Source of the DNA: Pseudomonas linyingensis
Lineage (GTDB): Bacteria > Pseudomonadota > Gammaproteobacteria > Pseudomonadales > Pseudomonadaceae
NCBI RefSeq assembly: GCF_900109175.1
Contig: NZ_FNZE01000018.1
Location: 27,213-91,212, forward strand
Direction: 5' to 3'
DNA: 64,000 bases
Shown here: positions 36,919 through 45,896 of the stretch, one piece after another
How positions within the stretch are numbered: the first letter of the stretch is position 1
Layout: every line of letters begins with the position of its first letter
Translations under genes and position numbers: made by a program
The notes under the pieces: model-generated
Seen by the model: the letters and a program-made list of their open reading frames with translations, nothing else
Told to the model about the DNA's origin: nothing
The model's database searches: none

Positions 36919-38880
36919 GTGTTCGTCAATCTGCTGATCATCCTGGCCGCCTCGCTGCTGGTCATCGCCCTGTTTCGCCACCTCAAGCTGCCGCCGCTGC
37001 TGGCCTACATGAGCGTCGGCCTGGCGCTCGGCCCCGGCAGCCTCGGCTGGCTGCAGCACCACGAGGACATGCCGCTGCTCGCCGAGTTCGGCGTGGTATT
37101 CCTGCTGTTCAGTCTCGGCCTGGAATTTTCCCTGCCGCGCATGCTGGCCCTGCGCCGGGTGGTGTTCGGTCTGGGCAGCCTGCAGGTGATCGTCTGCACG
37201 CTGCCGCTGGCCGGCCTGCTGCACCTGGCCGGGCTGGCCCTGCCGGCGGCGCTGCTGATCGGCGGCGGCCTGGCGCTGTCGTCCACCGCCATCGTCACCA
37301 AGGAGCTGAGCAGCCTCGGCGAGGTGTTCAGTTCGCACGGCCAGAACTCCATCGGCGTGCTGCTGTTCCAGGATCTGGTCGCCGTGCTGCTGCTGACCAT
37401 GATTCCGGTGATCGCCGGCGGCTCCGAGCAGGCCTGGTACTGGGCGCTGCCGATCACCCTGGGCAAGGCCGCGCTGCTGTTCGCCGGCCTGCTGGTGGCC
37501 AGCCGCTGGCTGCTGCCGCGGCTGTTCCACGAGGTGGCGCAGGCCAACGCCCCGGAACTGTTCGTGCTGCTGGCGCTGGTCATCGTGCTGCTCACCGCCT
37601 GGCTGACCCACCTGCTCGGCCTGTCGATGGCGCTGGGCGCCTTCCTGGCCGGCATGCTGCTCGGCGAGAGCCACTATCGCCACCAGATCGAGGCCGACAT
37701 CCGTCCGTTCCGCGACGTCCTCCTCGGCCTGTTCTTCGTCAGCGTCGGCATGCTGATCGACGTCAGCCTGTTCGCCTCCCACGGCCTGCTGATCCTCGCC
37801 ATGACCCTGGCTCTGCTGCTGATCAAGGGCAGCCTGGTGGCGCTGCTGGTGCGCCTGCGCGGCGGCGACAACGAGGCGGCCTGGCGCAGCGGCCTGACCT
37901 TGGCCCAGGGCGGCGAGTTCTGCTTTGCCCTGGTCGCCCAGGCGCAGCAGGTCGATCTGCTGCCGGCCCACCTCAGCGGGTTGATTCTCGCCGCCACCTT
38001 CTGCTCGATGGCGGTCACCCCGCTGCTGCTGCGCGCCGCGCCGCAAATGGCCGCGCGCCTCAGCCAGCGCCCGCATGCCGAGGGCCGTGCCGAGGAGATC
38101 GCCGGCGCCTGCGCGGAACACGAACAGCACGTGCTGATCTGCGGCTTCGGCCGGGTCGGCCAGTCGATCGGCCGCTTCCTGCGCCGCGAAGGCATCCCCT
38201 TCGTCGCCCTGGACAACGACCCGATCCGCGTGCAGGAAGCCGCCGCCGGCGAACTCAGCGTGCACTACGGCGACTCGCGACGCGGCGAGCTGCTGGAAGC
38301 CCTCGGTGCCAGTCGTGCTCGCCTGCTGGTGGTGGCCGCCGACAACCCCGAGCATGCCCTGGAGACGGTCAAGCAGGCGCGCAAGCTGTCGGCGACCCTG
38401 CCGATCCTGGTGCGCACCCGCGACGACAGCCACCTGGCCAGCCTGCAGGAAGCCGGGGCCAACGAGGTGGTGCCGGAAGTGCTGGAGTCCAGCCTGATGC
38501 TGGCCTCCCATGCGCTCGTGATGCTCGGCCTGCCGGAACGTCGGGTGCAGGCGCGCATCGACGAGGTGCGCCTCGACCGCTATCACCTGTTGCATGGCTT
38601 CTATCACGGTACCAGCGCCAACCTGCTCGACCAGCAGGGCCGCCCGCGCATCCTGCTGCATGCGGTCAACCTGAGCGCCGACGCCTACGCCTGCGGTCGC
38701 CCGCTGGAAGAGCTGCGCCTGAGCGAGCTGGGCGTGGAGCTTCAGGCGGTGCGCCGCGCCGGCGACGAGCTGACCCTGGCCGACAATCCGCTGCTGCGCG
38801 AAGCCGACGCCCTGCTGCTGACCGGCCCGCTGGACGCCATCGAAAGAGCCGAAGCCCGGCTGCTGGCCGGCACCCAGTAA
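36919..38880 (+). CDS. KefB/YbaL-type cation:proton antiporter with TrkA domains
   Basis: A 653-residue protein. Residues 1-390 carry about 12 membrane segments of the CPA2 antiporter family. Residues about 405-520 are an RCK/TrkA-N domain with the NAD-binding GFGRVGQSIG, and residues 560-650 a TrkA-C domain. It should exchange K+ or Na+ for protons at the inner membrane. The likely start is the GTG at 36919, where the hydrophobic N terminus begins. The binding site is weak (AGAG). It is a common housekeeping gene rather than part of nif. Confidence 0.85.
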   Translation: MFVNLLIILAASLLVIALFRHLKLPPLLAYMSVGLALGPGSLGWLQHHEDMPLLAEFGVVFLLFSLGLEFSLPRMLALRRVVFGLGSLQVIVCTLPLAGLLHLAGLALPAALLIGGGLALSSTAIVTKELSSLGEVFSSHGQNSIGVLLFQDLVAVLLLTMIPVIAGGSEQAWYWALPITLGKAALLFAGLLVASRWLLPRLFHEVAQANAPELFVLLALVIVLLTAWLTHLLGLSMALGAFLAGMLLGESHYRHQIEADIRPFRDVLLGLFFVSVGMLIDVSLFASHGLLILAMTLALLLIKGSLVALLVRLRGGDNEAAWRSGLTLAQGGEFCFALVAQAQQVDLLPAHLSGLILAATFCSMAVTPLLLRAAPQMAARLSQRPHAEGRAEEIAGACAEHEQHVLICGFGRVGQSIGRFLRREGIPFVALDNDPIRVQEAAAGELSVHYGDSRRGELLEALGASRARLLVVAADNPEHALETVKQARKLSATLPILVRTRDDSHLASLQEAGANEVVPEVLESSLMLASHALVMLGLPERRVQARIDEVRLDRYHLLHGFYHGTSANLLDQQGRPRILLHAVNLSADAYACGRPLEELRLSELGVELQAVRRAGDELTLADNPLLREADALLLTGPLDAIERAEARLLAGTQ

Positions 38881-38910
38881 GGGAATAGCGCTCAGCTTGC
38901 CCACGCCATG

Positions 38911-38946
38911 AACGCAGAAGCCCGCTCGAGAGCGGGCTTCTGCGTT
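38911..38946. terminator. Bidirectional terminator between antiporter and amtB
   Basis: A perfect 17-bp inverted repeat with a two-base loop (AACGCAGAAGCCCGCTC and its complement) lies between the convergent genes. AA/TT at the ends allows weak termination in both directions. Confidence 0.75.
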
Positions 38947-38959
38947 GGCGCAACTGCGC

Positions 38960-40168
38960 TTATTCGTGGCTGGTGGCGCCGATCTTGTGGATCGACAGGT
39001 CCGCACCGTAGTACTCCTCTTCCTGGCTCAGACGAATGCCCAGGGTGTTCTTCAGCAGTCCATACACCGCCAGACCGCCGAGCAGCGCCACGACGACGCC
39101 CAGGAGGGTACCAACCAGCTGGCTCATCAGGCTGACGCCGCCCAGCCCGCCGAGCGCCGTCTGCCCGAAGATGCCGCAGGCAACCCCGCCCCACACGCCG
39201 CACAAACCGTGCAGCGGCCAGACGCCGAGCACGTCGTCGATCTTCCAGCGGTTCTGGGTGGCGGTGAAGGCCCAGACGAACAGTGCACCGGCAATCGCCC
39301 CGGTGAGCAGCGCACCGATCGGGTGCATCAGGTCGGAACCGGCGCAGACCGCGACCAGACCGGCCAGCGGGCCGTTGTGCAGGAAGCCGGGGTCGTTGCG
39401 GCCGACCAGCAGCGCCGCCAGGGTACCGCCGACCATGGCCAGCAGCGAGTTGACCGCGACCAGGCCGCTGACGCCCTGCAAGGTCTGCGCGCTCATCACG
39501 TTGAAGCCGAACCAGCCGACGATCAGGATCCACGAGCCCAGTGCCAGGAACGGGATGTTCGACGGCGCGAAGGCCACCAGCTTGCCGTCGCGGTAGCGGC
39601 CGTTGCGGTGGCCGAGCAGCAGCACGGCCGCCAGCGCCAGCCAGCCACCGACCCCATGCACCACCACCGAGCCGGCGAAGTCGTGGAAGGAGGCACCGAA
39701 GCGCGCCTCCAGCCAGGCCTGCACGCCGAAGTTGCCGTTCCAGATCAGCCCCTCGAAGAACGGATAGACGAAGGCGACGATCAGCACGGTGGCGCACAGC
39801 TGCGGGCCGAACTTCGAGCGCTCGGCGATCCCGCCGGAGATGATCGCCGGAATCGCCGCGGCGAAGGTCAGCAGGAAGAAGAACTTCACCAGCGCGTAGC
39901 CGTGGTCGGTGCTCAGTACGCTGGCCGGCTCGAGAAAGGTCACCCCGTAGGCGATCCAGTAGCCGACGAAGAAGTAGGCCAGCGTCGAGACCGCGAAATC
40001 GGCAAGGATCTTCGACAGCGCGTTGACCTGGTTCTTCTGCCGCACGGTGCCGACCTCGAGGAAGGCAAAGCCGGCGTGCATGGCCAGGACCATGACCGCC
40101 CCGAGCAGGATGAACAGGGTGTTGGAGCCGTGAATCAGGGTTTCCACGGCACTATTGAGGTTTTCCAT
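38960..40168 (-). CDS. amtB: Ammonium transporter AmtB
   Basis: A 402-residue, 11-helix Amt/MEP/Rh protein. The pore histidines are seen in VVVHGVGGWLAL and LHGLCGVWGG. GHRNGRYRDGKLVAFAPSNIP is a typical loop and the N terminus begins close to the first helix. There is no glnK gene next to it in this window, unlike the usual glnK-amtB pair. The ATG at 40168 has AGGAG 12 bases upstream. A sigma-54-type promoter lies about 260 bases upstream, consistent with nitrogen control. Confidence 0.92.
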   Translation of the reverse strand: MENLNSAVETLIHGSNTLFILLGAVMVLAMHAGFAFLEVGTVRQKNQVNALSKILADFAVSTLAYFFVGYWIAYGVTFLEPASVLSTDHGYALVKFFFLLTFAAAIPAIISGGIAERSKFGPQLCATVLIVAFVYPFFEGLIWNGNFGVQAWLEARFGASFHDFAGSVVVHGVGGWLALAAVLLLGHRNGRYRDGKLVAFAPSNIPFLALGSWILIVGWFGFNVMSAQTLQGVSGLVAVNSLLAMVGGTLAALLVGRNDPGFLHNGPLAGLVAVCAGSDLMHPIGALLTGAIAGALFVWAFTATQNRWKIDDVLGVWPLHGLCGVWGGVACGIFGQTALGGLGGVSLMSQLVGTLLGVVVALLGGLAVYGLLKNTLGIRLSQEEEYYGADLSIHKIGATSHE

Positions 40169-40265
40169 CGGCGCAGCGCGCTCCTCTGACAAGCAGTAAG
40201 GCACCAAAGCGGATCACTGACAGCCCTCCGCGCACTACTGGCGAGCGCGCGCACCATCCGGAAGC

Positions 40266-40328
40266 ACTGGTCACGATAGACCAGTCAGCCTGGGAACACC
40301 GGTCGGTCAGGCCAGCTTTGGTAGCTGG
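40266..40328 (-). other. Two hairpins in the predicted amtB leader
   Basis: ACTGGTC-ACGATA-GACCAGT (40266-40285) and CCAGCT-TTGGT-AGCTGG (40312-40328) are perfect small stems inside a predicted leader of about 250 bases. They may regulate translation, but no known riboswitch is recognised. Confidence 0.4.
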
Positions 40329-40427
40329 TTCTTGTAAATCAAGGGGTTGAGTGCGCAAGCCAACACCCTGTCGGTTATTGCCCTGCCCCAAGGTCGGGCA
40401 GGCCAAGACGCACCCGCATCAAACAGA

Positions 40428-40443
40428 TGCAAGCAGCATGCCG
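40428..40443 (-). promoter_or_regulatory. Candidate sigma-54 promoter of amtB
   Basis: On the minus strand CGGCATGCTGCTTGCA has GG-N10-GC spacing and a consensus TTGCA. The rest of the gap 40169-40763 shows the two leader hairpins and the promoter of the EAL gene, and no credible gene. Confidence 0.55.
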
Positions 40444-40703
40444 ATACGCACCATCAACTGGCGGAATGACACAGAAATGTGCACTCGGCGCAGGCCACCC
40501 GCCGAGATCGCACCCGTAGTCTCGGCAGCAGGCCATCTGCCACAGGCTCCATGCCTCAACTCGGTCACCGTGGCCCCATAACCGCGCGTCGCGCCGATGG
40601 CTCGGCGGCGTTGACCCGCGCCTCTGGTCCGCCACGCCCGGAGCAGGCACCAAAATCGGGCATGACCGCGACCATAGGCAAATCACGTCACTGCCCATGA
40701 AAG

Positions 40704-40721
40704 CTGGCCGCATTCTTGCTT
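40704..40721 (+). promoter_or_regulatory. Candidate sigma-54 promoter of the EAL gene
   Basis: CTGGCCGCATTCTTGCTT has GG-N10-GC spacing and a perfect TTGCT -12 box. It predicts a start near 40731, about 33 bases ahead of the GTG at 40764. Confidence 0.55.
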
Positions 40722-40763
40722 ACCCTCGCCAACCGCCCGAGTGGGCCACTGCTGGAGCCTGTT

Positions 40764-41984
40764 GTGTTCGATGGCCAACCGCTTGCCGTCTTCCAACCCT
40801 TTGTCGATACCGCCACCGGCCTGATCGCCGGCGTGGAGGCCCTCGCGCGCCTGCGCGACAGCCAGGGCCGTCTGCGCTCGGCCGGACCGCTGTTCGCCTG
40901 TCCGCAAACCAACCAGAGCGCCCTGCGCCGCCTCGACCGCCAGGTACGCGACCAGGCCCTGCGCCAGCTGCAACAGGCGCCGCGCGACTGGTTCCTCAGC
41001 CTGAACATCTCGCCGCGCTGGATCAGCCGCCTGCAGCCCGACCAGCCGCTGCCCAGCCTGCGCCAGCTCGACCAGCACCAGGTCGATGCGCGGCGCATCG
41101 TCTTCGAGATCACCGAACTCGACGGCGACAGCCCGCGCCTGCTGGCGGCCGTGGCGCAATACCGCCAGGCCGGCGCGCGCATCGCCGTGGACGACTTCGG
41201 CGCCGGCTATTCGCAACTCGACCGCGTGCTGGCCCTGCAGCCGGACATCCTCAAGCTGGACATGCGTCTGTTCAAGGACGCCGCGCGCGGCGGCCCCAGC
41301 TGCGAGGTGGTCAAGGCGCTCGCGCAGATGGCGGAAAAGACCGGCTGCCAGATCATCGCCGAGGGCGTGGAGAGCGCAGCCGAGCTGGATTTTGCCCTGG
41401 AGTGCGGCGCCCGCTACGTGCAGGGTTTCCTGTTTGCCGACGGCCAGGCGCAGTTCCCGGCCGCCGACGCCTTTGCCCGCCACTTCGCCCTCCTGCGCGA
41501 CCATTACGTCCAGGGCAAGCTGGCCGAGCGTGCGCGCCTGATCGAACTGCGTCGCCAGCTCGGCGAGCTGATGGGCCGCCTGCGCCCATGGGCGGAAAGT
41601 CGCGCCGGCGCCAGCGCCATGCCGCCGATCGAGGAGTATCCGTGGCTGCTGCGCATCTACCAGTGCGACCGGACCGGCGCGCAGATCACCCCGAACTTCG
41701 ACCGCCAGGGCGAGGGCTGGCACGAGGATCCCAGCTACCTGCGCCACAACTGGTCGTGGCGCCCGTACTTCCACCAGTTGCTGGCCGAGGGTCTCGACGA
41801 GTGGCGACTGACCCTGTCACCCACCTACCGCGACGTCACCAGCAACCAGTACTGCCTGACCGCCGGCCAGTGCATCGACAACGGCCGCCGCCTGCTGCTG
41901 GTCGACATCGACGCCGCCGCCCTGAGCACCTGCCCGCAGCCAGCCGCCTGGTGCCCGCTGCAGTTCGGCCTCACCGGCTCCTGA
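40764..41984 (+). CDS. EAL-domain c-di-GMP phosphodiesterase with C-terminal sensor domain
   Basis: A 406-residue protein. Residues about 5-250 are an EAL domain: GVEALAR (EAL motif), LNISPRW, FEITE, DDFGAGYS and AEGVE retain the metal ligands and the catalytic glutamate, so it should hydrolyse c-di-GMP. Residues about 290-400 are a PDC/Cache-like small-molecule sensor (WSWRPYFHQLL, then LSPTYRDVTSN). No membrane segment is seen, so sensing is probably cytosolic. GTG at 40764 has GGAG six bases upstream and fits the promoter. The gene diverges from amtB. Confidence 0.82.
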   Translation: MFDGQPLAVFQPFVDTATGLIAGVEALARLRDSQGRLRSAGPLFACPQTNQSALRRLDRQVRDQALRQLQQAPRDWFLSLNISPRWISRLQPDQPLPSLRQLDQHQVDARRIVFEITELDGDSPRLLAAVAQYRQAGARIAVDDFGAGYSQLDRVLALQPDILKLDMRLFKDAARGGPSCEVVKALAQMAEKTGCQIIAEGVESAAELDFALECGARYVQGFLFADGQAQFPAADAFARHFALLRDHYVQGKLAERARLIELRRQLGELMGRLRPWAESRAGASAMPPIEEYPWLLRIYQCDRTGAQITPNFDRQGEGWHEDPSYLRHNWSWRPYFHQLLAEGLDEWRLTLSPTYRDVTSNQYCLTAGQCIDNGRRLLLVDIDAAALSTCPQPAAWCPLQFGLTGS

Positions 41985-41989
41985 ACTCG

Positions 41990-42336
41990 CGGCAGGGCTT
42001 GCAGGCCGGCGCGCCAGCCAATCAGCGGGAGCCAGACCTCTCTGGGTCTGTCGTGATAGCCGCGATCCGCGCAGAAGTCCCGGCTTCTGTTGTCCCGGTC
42101 GAGTGCATCCACCAGATGCAGGGTGGAACCTCACCTGTTCATCGGACAGGTTGAACAGCTGCTGGAACACCAGCAGGCGCGTCATCAGCTCCGTTGGGTA
42201 GGGATGCCGACCGCCCTGCCCCGGCTGGGCCGGGAGTCCAGCGCACAATCTCAGATTGCCAGGGCAGCAAAGTCCACATATTTGTTCAGCAGAGCCAGAG
42301 GACCACCCAGGCTGTCCAGTTTGACTTCACGCTCCT
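41990..42336 (-). pseudogene. IS5-family transposase remnant
   Basis: Three transposase pieces can be read on the minus strand in different frames: REVKLDSLGGPLALLNKYVD (N terminus), GQGGRHPYPTELMTRLLVFQ followed by QLFNLSDEQ, and TLHLVDALDRDNRSRDF followed by ADRGYHDRPRE. The long middle part with the first catalytic aspartate is deleted and frames shift between pieces. No inverted ends were recognised. It is an inactive relic. The rest of 41985-42484 shows no gene. Confidence 0.7.
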
Positions 42337-42484
42337 GGGTGGCTTTTATATGCGCCCTCCAGAGCGTGGCCTGCGCCTACTCCTCGGGCGCCGTTTCATT
42401 CAGCTCCACACCTCTCGGCCTCAACCACAGGCGAATGCCATAATCGCATGCGATAGCGCCGAATAAAGGTGCTGCCCTGCACCG

Positions 42485-42820
42485 TCAGGCCGGCCTCTCC
42501 TCGGCGCGCAAGCGCATCACCGCCTGCTCTCGCACCGGCCAGTTAAGCAACGCGGCCATCGTGCTCAGAGCGATGCAGATCTGCCAGACCAAGGCGTAGC
42601 TGCCTGTACGATCGAACAATAGGCCGATGGCCATGCCGCGTTGCTCCACCGGCGCCACGCGGCCGACCGCACCGAGAACGAGGCCCAGACCGACCAGCAG
42701 GCCGGTACTCAGCCACAGCATGCCCAGCGCGAGCGCCAGGGTCAGCGAGCTGCCGAGCAGGATCCAGGCGCAATCGCGCCACCAGGCGGTCGGCGGCACG
42801 GCCGTTGCGGAGCAGTCCAT
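42485..42820 (-). pseudogene. Truncated MFS transporter fragment
   Basis: The 111-codon frame contains two short hydrophobic stretches and ends with LLFDRTGSYALVWQICIALS and a Pro-Val-Arg-Glu tail typical of MFS C termini. A full carrier needs about 400 residues. The segment VAPVEQRGMAIGLLFDRTG looks like a join after an internal deletion. It lies 5 bases after the SDR stop, so a transporter once ended the operon. Confidence 0.6.
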
Positions 42821-42825
42821 GCGCT

Positions 42826-43584
42826 TCAAAACGCCGATATCCCGCCGTCCACCGCGACGGCCTGCCCGGTCATGTAGCCGTTCTCCCGCGCGCACAGCAT
42901 CAGCATGACGCTGACGATCTCCGCGGGGGTGCCGAGGCGCTTCATCGGCGAGCCCTGGGCGAGGAACTGCTCCTTCTCGCCGACCTCGCTCTCGGTGACC
43001 ATCGGCGTCGCGCTGTAGAACGGGCACACGGCATTGATGCGGATGCCCTGGCGGGCGTACTCGACCGCCGCCGTGCGGGTCAGCCCCACCACCGCATGCT
43101 TGGCGGCGCCGTAGGCCGCCAGCTTGGGCGCGCCGCCCAGACCGGCCATCGAGGCGACGTTGAGGATCACCCCGCCGCCCTGCGCGAGCATCTGGCGGAT
43201 CTGGTGCTTCATGCCGAAGAACACGCCCTTGGCGTTGACCGCGAAGCTGAGGTCCAGCTCGTCCTCGTCGGTGTCGATGAAGCTCTTCAGCGGCGTGAGG
43301 ATACCGGCGTTGTTGATGCCGACGTCGAGGCGCCCGAAGCGGGTGACCGCCGCCTCGACCAGCGACTTGACCTCGGCCTCGCGGGTCACGTCGCAGACCG
43401 CGGCGACCACCTGGGCGCCGGCCTCGTGCAACTCGGCGGCCACCCGCGCCAGGCCCGCCGCGTTGCGGTCGCCGAGCACGAGCCTGGCACCCATGCCGGC
43501 CAGACGCCAAGCCAGCAGCTCGCCGAAGCCGCTGGCCGCCCCGGTGATCAGCACCACCTGATCCTGGTAACTGTCGATATGCAT
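42826..43584 (-). CDS. SDR-family oxidoreductase (LvaD-like)
   Basis: A 252-residue short-chain dehydrogenase. TGAASGFG is the nucleotide-binding loop, NNAG follows, and S-x(n)-YGAAK the active site (YGAAKHAVVG). It resembles 3-hydroxyacyl or 3-hydroxybutyrate dehydrogenases. Position as last working gene of an operon with kinase, DUF6285 and acyl-CoA dehydrogenase matches lvaD of the P. putida levulinate pathway, where it oxidises the 3-hydroxy product. GGGAGGGC lies before the ATG. It starts 17 bases after the dehydrogenase. Confidence 0.85.
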   Translation of the reverse strand: MHIDSYQDQVVLITGAASGFGELLAWRLAGMGARLVLGDRNAAGLARVAAELHEAGAQVVAAVCDVTREAEVKSLVEAAVTRFGRLDVGINNAGILTPLKSFIDTDEDELDLSFAVNAKGVFFGMKHQIRQMLAQGGGVILNVASMAGLGGAPKLAAYGAAKHAVVGLTRTAAVEYARQGIRINAVCPFYSATPMVTESEVGEKEQFLAQGSPMKRLGTPAEIVSVMLMLCARENGYMTGQAVAVDGGISAF

Positions 43585-43601
43585 GCTCTGCCCTCCCCCG
43601 A

Positions 43602-44777
43602 TCAGACGTGCGCCGCAGCGGCACGGTCGAGGATCTTCTTCGCCAGGCTCATGCGGTGCACCTCGTTGGGACCGTCGTAGATGCGGAAGCTGCGTGCGTC
43701 GCGGAAGATGCGTTCGACGATCGCCTCGCCGGTGACCCCCTGCCCCCCCAATACCTGCACGCAGCGGTCGATCACCCGCCAGATGCCTTCCGAGCTGATC
43801 ACCTTGGCCATGCTCGACTCGAAATTGCCGCGCTCGCCCTGATCCAGCACCCAGGCGCAGTGCCAGATCGCCAGGCGGGTGACGTGCAGGTCCATCTCGT
43901 TGTCGGCGAGCATGAACCCCACCCCCTGGTGCTCGCCCAGCGGCTTGCCGAACGACTGGCGACTGTTGGCGTAGGCACAGGCGGTATCGTGGGCACGGCG
44001 TGCCTGGCCAAGCCAGCGCATGCAGTGGGTCAGGCGAGCCGGCGCCAGGCGCACCTGGGCGTAGCGGAAGCCCTTGCCGACCTCGCCGAGCACATCGCTG
44101 GCCGGCACGCGCAGGTTCTCGAAGCGCAGCACGCCATGGCCGCCGGCGAAGCAGCTGTCGAGCGAATCCATCATGCGCTCGAGGACGAAGCCCGGGCGGT
44201 CGGTGTCGGTGAGGAACATGGTCGCGCTGCCGTCCTCCATGCGCGCCATGATGATCGCCAGCTGCGCGCCCTCGGCACCGGTGATGAACCACTTGTGGCC
44301 GTTGATGACATAGTCGTTGCCGTCGCGCACCGCGGTGGTGGTCAGCATCGACGGATCGGAGCCGGCGCCCGGGCTCGGCTCGGTCATCGCGAAGCAGGAA
44401 CGGATGTGGCCCTGGACCATCGGCCGCAGCCAGCGGTCCTTCTGCGCCGGCGTAGCCACCACCTCGAGCAGGTGGATGTTGCCTTCGTCGGGGGCGTGGA
44501 TGTTCAGGGCGATGGGCCCCAGCGGCGAATAGCCGGCCTCCTCGAAGACGATCGCCTTCTCGGCGTGGCTCAGTCCCAGACCGCCCATCTCCCGCGAGGC
44601 ATGGGGGGTCAGCAGGCCATGGGCGCGGGCCTTTTCCACCAGTTCCTGGCGCAGCTCCGCGGAGGGGCCGTGCGCGGTCTGCCGCGGATCGTTTTCCATG
44701 GGCAGGATTTCTTCGGCGATGAAGCGCCGGACCTTGGCCTGCAGCGCGAGCAGCTCGGCAGAGAGAGCGAAGTTCAT
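43602..44777 (-). CDS. Acyl-CoA dehydrogenase (ACAD10/11, LvaC-like)
   Basis: A 391-residue flavoprotein of the acyl-CoA dehydrogenase fold. FAMTEPSPGAGSDPSML (FAD/substrate loop), YVINGHKWFITGAEGA, RQSFGKPLGEHQGV and QVLGGQGVTGE are typical of the ACAD10/11 branch. In the lva pathway this branch converts a 4-phosphoacyl-CoA to an enoyl-CoA and on to a 3-hydroxyacyl-CoA. The role here is inferred from the kinase and DUF6285 genes upstream. The start at 44777 agrees with the family N terminus. Confidence 0.85.
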   Translation of the reverse strand: MNFALSAELLALQAKVRRFIAEEILPMENDPRQTAHGPSAELRQELVEKARAHGLLTPHASREMGGLGLSHAEKAIVFEEAGYSPLGPIALNIHAPDEGNIHLLEVVATPAQKDRWLRPMVQGHIRSCFAMTEPSPGAGSDPSMLTTTAVRDGNDYVINGHKWFITGAEGAQLAIIMARMEDGSATMFLTDTDRPGFVLERMMDSLDSCFAGGHGVLRFENLRVPASDVLGEVGKGFRYAQVRLAPARLTHCMRWLGQARRAHDTACAYANSRQSFGKPLGEHQGVGFMLADNEMDLHVTRLAIWHCAWVLDQGERGNFESSMAKVISSEGIWRVIDRCVQVLGGQGVTGEAIVERIFRDARSFRIYDGPNEVHRMSLAKKILDRAAAAHV

Positions 44778-44809
44778 GTGTCGATGTTCCTTTTGTTCCG
44801 AAGAAGGCT

Positions 44810-45529
44810 TCAGGCGAGCAGGCCACGCGGATCGATGGCAGCGAACAGGTTTTCCATCACGGTTTGCCGGATCCCCGTCTTGGCCGGGTCGTAGGGGGTG
44901 AAGTTCTGCGCGCGGATGATGGCGCGCACCACCTGCGGCCCATCCATGTCGATGTCCAGCACGTTGAGGCAGGCGGTGTCCTGTTCGAAGGCGGCGAGGC
45001 CGCGCAGCCCCGCGCCGCTCGCCCAGGCCAGCAGGATCCGGTTGACCGCGTCGTGGCTAACCACCAGCGCCGTCTCCCACTCCGGCTCGGCGAGCAGCTG
45101 GTGGAAGGTCTCCAGCACCCGCCCCTGGAACTGCCGCCACGCCTCGCCGCGCAGGAAGGCCGCGCCCTCCTGATCGGCCAGCAGGTAGGCCTGGCTGACC
45201 TCCGCGTGCAGGGCCTCGGCCGGGATCTCGCGCAGGCGGCCGGCGCGGATCTCGCGCAGACCGGCCAGTTCCTCGACCGGCAGGCCGCGCCCGCCCAGCA
45301 GCTCATCGAGGGTCTGCCGGGCGCGCGGATAGTCCGAGCACACCGCGCGGTCGACCGGCAGGTCGGCGAGGACCTGGCCGAGCGCCCGCGCCTGGCGCAC
45401 GCCCTCGGCCGACAGCGGCACGCCGCGCGGGTCGAGCGGCCGGCCGGCGGCATCGAAATAGCTGACGTGGCCGTGGCGCACCAGGTAGCAACGGCGCCGG
45501 CGCAGCGGTCGCGAAGAGAACTCAGTCAT
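44810..45529 (-). CDS. Histidine phosphatase (phosphoglycerate mutase-like)
   Basis: A 239-residue protein of the histidine phosphatase superfamily. YLVRHGH (about 15-21) carries the catalytic RHG. SDYPRARQT supplies the second arginine, E in REIRAGRL, and VVSHDAVNR the C-terminal catalytic histidine. It overlaps the DUF6285 gene by eight bases and lies between the kinase pair and the dehydrogenase. This is an extra member compared with the recalled lva operon. It may hydrolyse stalled phospho-acyl intermediates. Confidence 0.82.
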   Translation of the reverse strand: MTEFSSRPLRRRRCYLVRHGHVSYFDAAGRPLDPRGVPLSAEGVRQARALGQVLADLPVDRAVCSDYPRARQTLDELLGGRGLPVEELAGLREIRAGRLREIPAEALHAEVSQAYLLADQEGAAFLRGEAWRQFQGRVLETFHQLLAEPEWETALVVSHDAVNRILLAWASGAGLRGLAAFEQDTACLNVLDIDMDGPQVVRAIIRAQNFTPYDPAKTGIRQTVMENLFAAIDPRGLLA

Positions 45530-45896
45530 GGGCCACCACCTTGGGATTGCTGATCCGCAGCTGCTCGCGGGTGATCGTCAGCAGGGCGTCGAGCAGGCGC
45601 TCGCGGGCCGCGCCGCGCTCGTCGTACAGCCCGGCGCGGATGTTGCGGGCGACCTGGGCACGCGCCTCGGCCAGGCTCGACTCGGCCTGGCCATGCAGGT
45701 CCAGCACGCGGGCCAGGGCGGCCACCTCGGCCTGGGTGCAGGCGGCCGCCAGCTCGATCTCGCGAGTGGCGATGGCCATCGCGCTGGTGATCATCCGCGC
45801 CTCGTAGTGCAGGCTCGCCGGCAGCGCCGGCAGCAGCTGCTTGAGCAGCAGATCGCGGGCGGTGGCGAGCAGATCGCGGGCGTCGGGCTGGTTCAT
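45522..45896 (-). CDS. DUF6285 kinase-partner protein (LvaB-like)
   Basis: A 124-residue helical protein. MNQPDARDLLATARDLLLKQ and LHYEARMITSAMAIATREIE are family traits of DUF6285. It is found next to ACAD10/11-type phosphotransferases; in the levulinate pathway LvaB and LvaA work together to phosphorylate 4-hydroxyacyl-CoA. Its ATG overlaps the stop of the phosphotransferase (ATGA). No catalytic motif of its own. Confidence 0.82.
   Translation of the reverse strand: MNQPDARDLLATARDLLLKQLLPALPASLHYEARMITSAMAIATREIELAAACTQAEVAALARVLDLHGQAESSLAEARAQVARNIRAGLYDERGAARERLLDALLTITREQLRISNPKVVAHD

Noticed and set aside
37005..39006. Antisense frames opposite the antiporter gene
   Set aside because: Gln/His/Ala-rich shadows of a well-supported membrane protein.
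40448..40465. A possible NtrC site (GCACCA-N5-TGG) near amtB
   Set aside because: Only one half matches and it is too close to the -24 box to act as a normal enhancer.
40351..40581. A 76-codon plus-strand frame in the amtB-EAL gap
   Set aside because: No ribosome binding site, no domain, and it overlaps the candidate amtB promoter.
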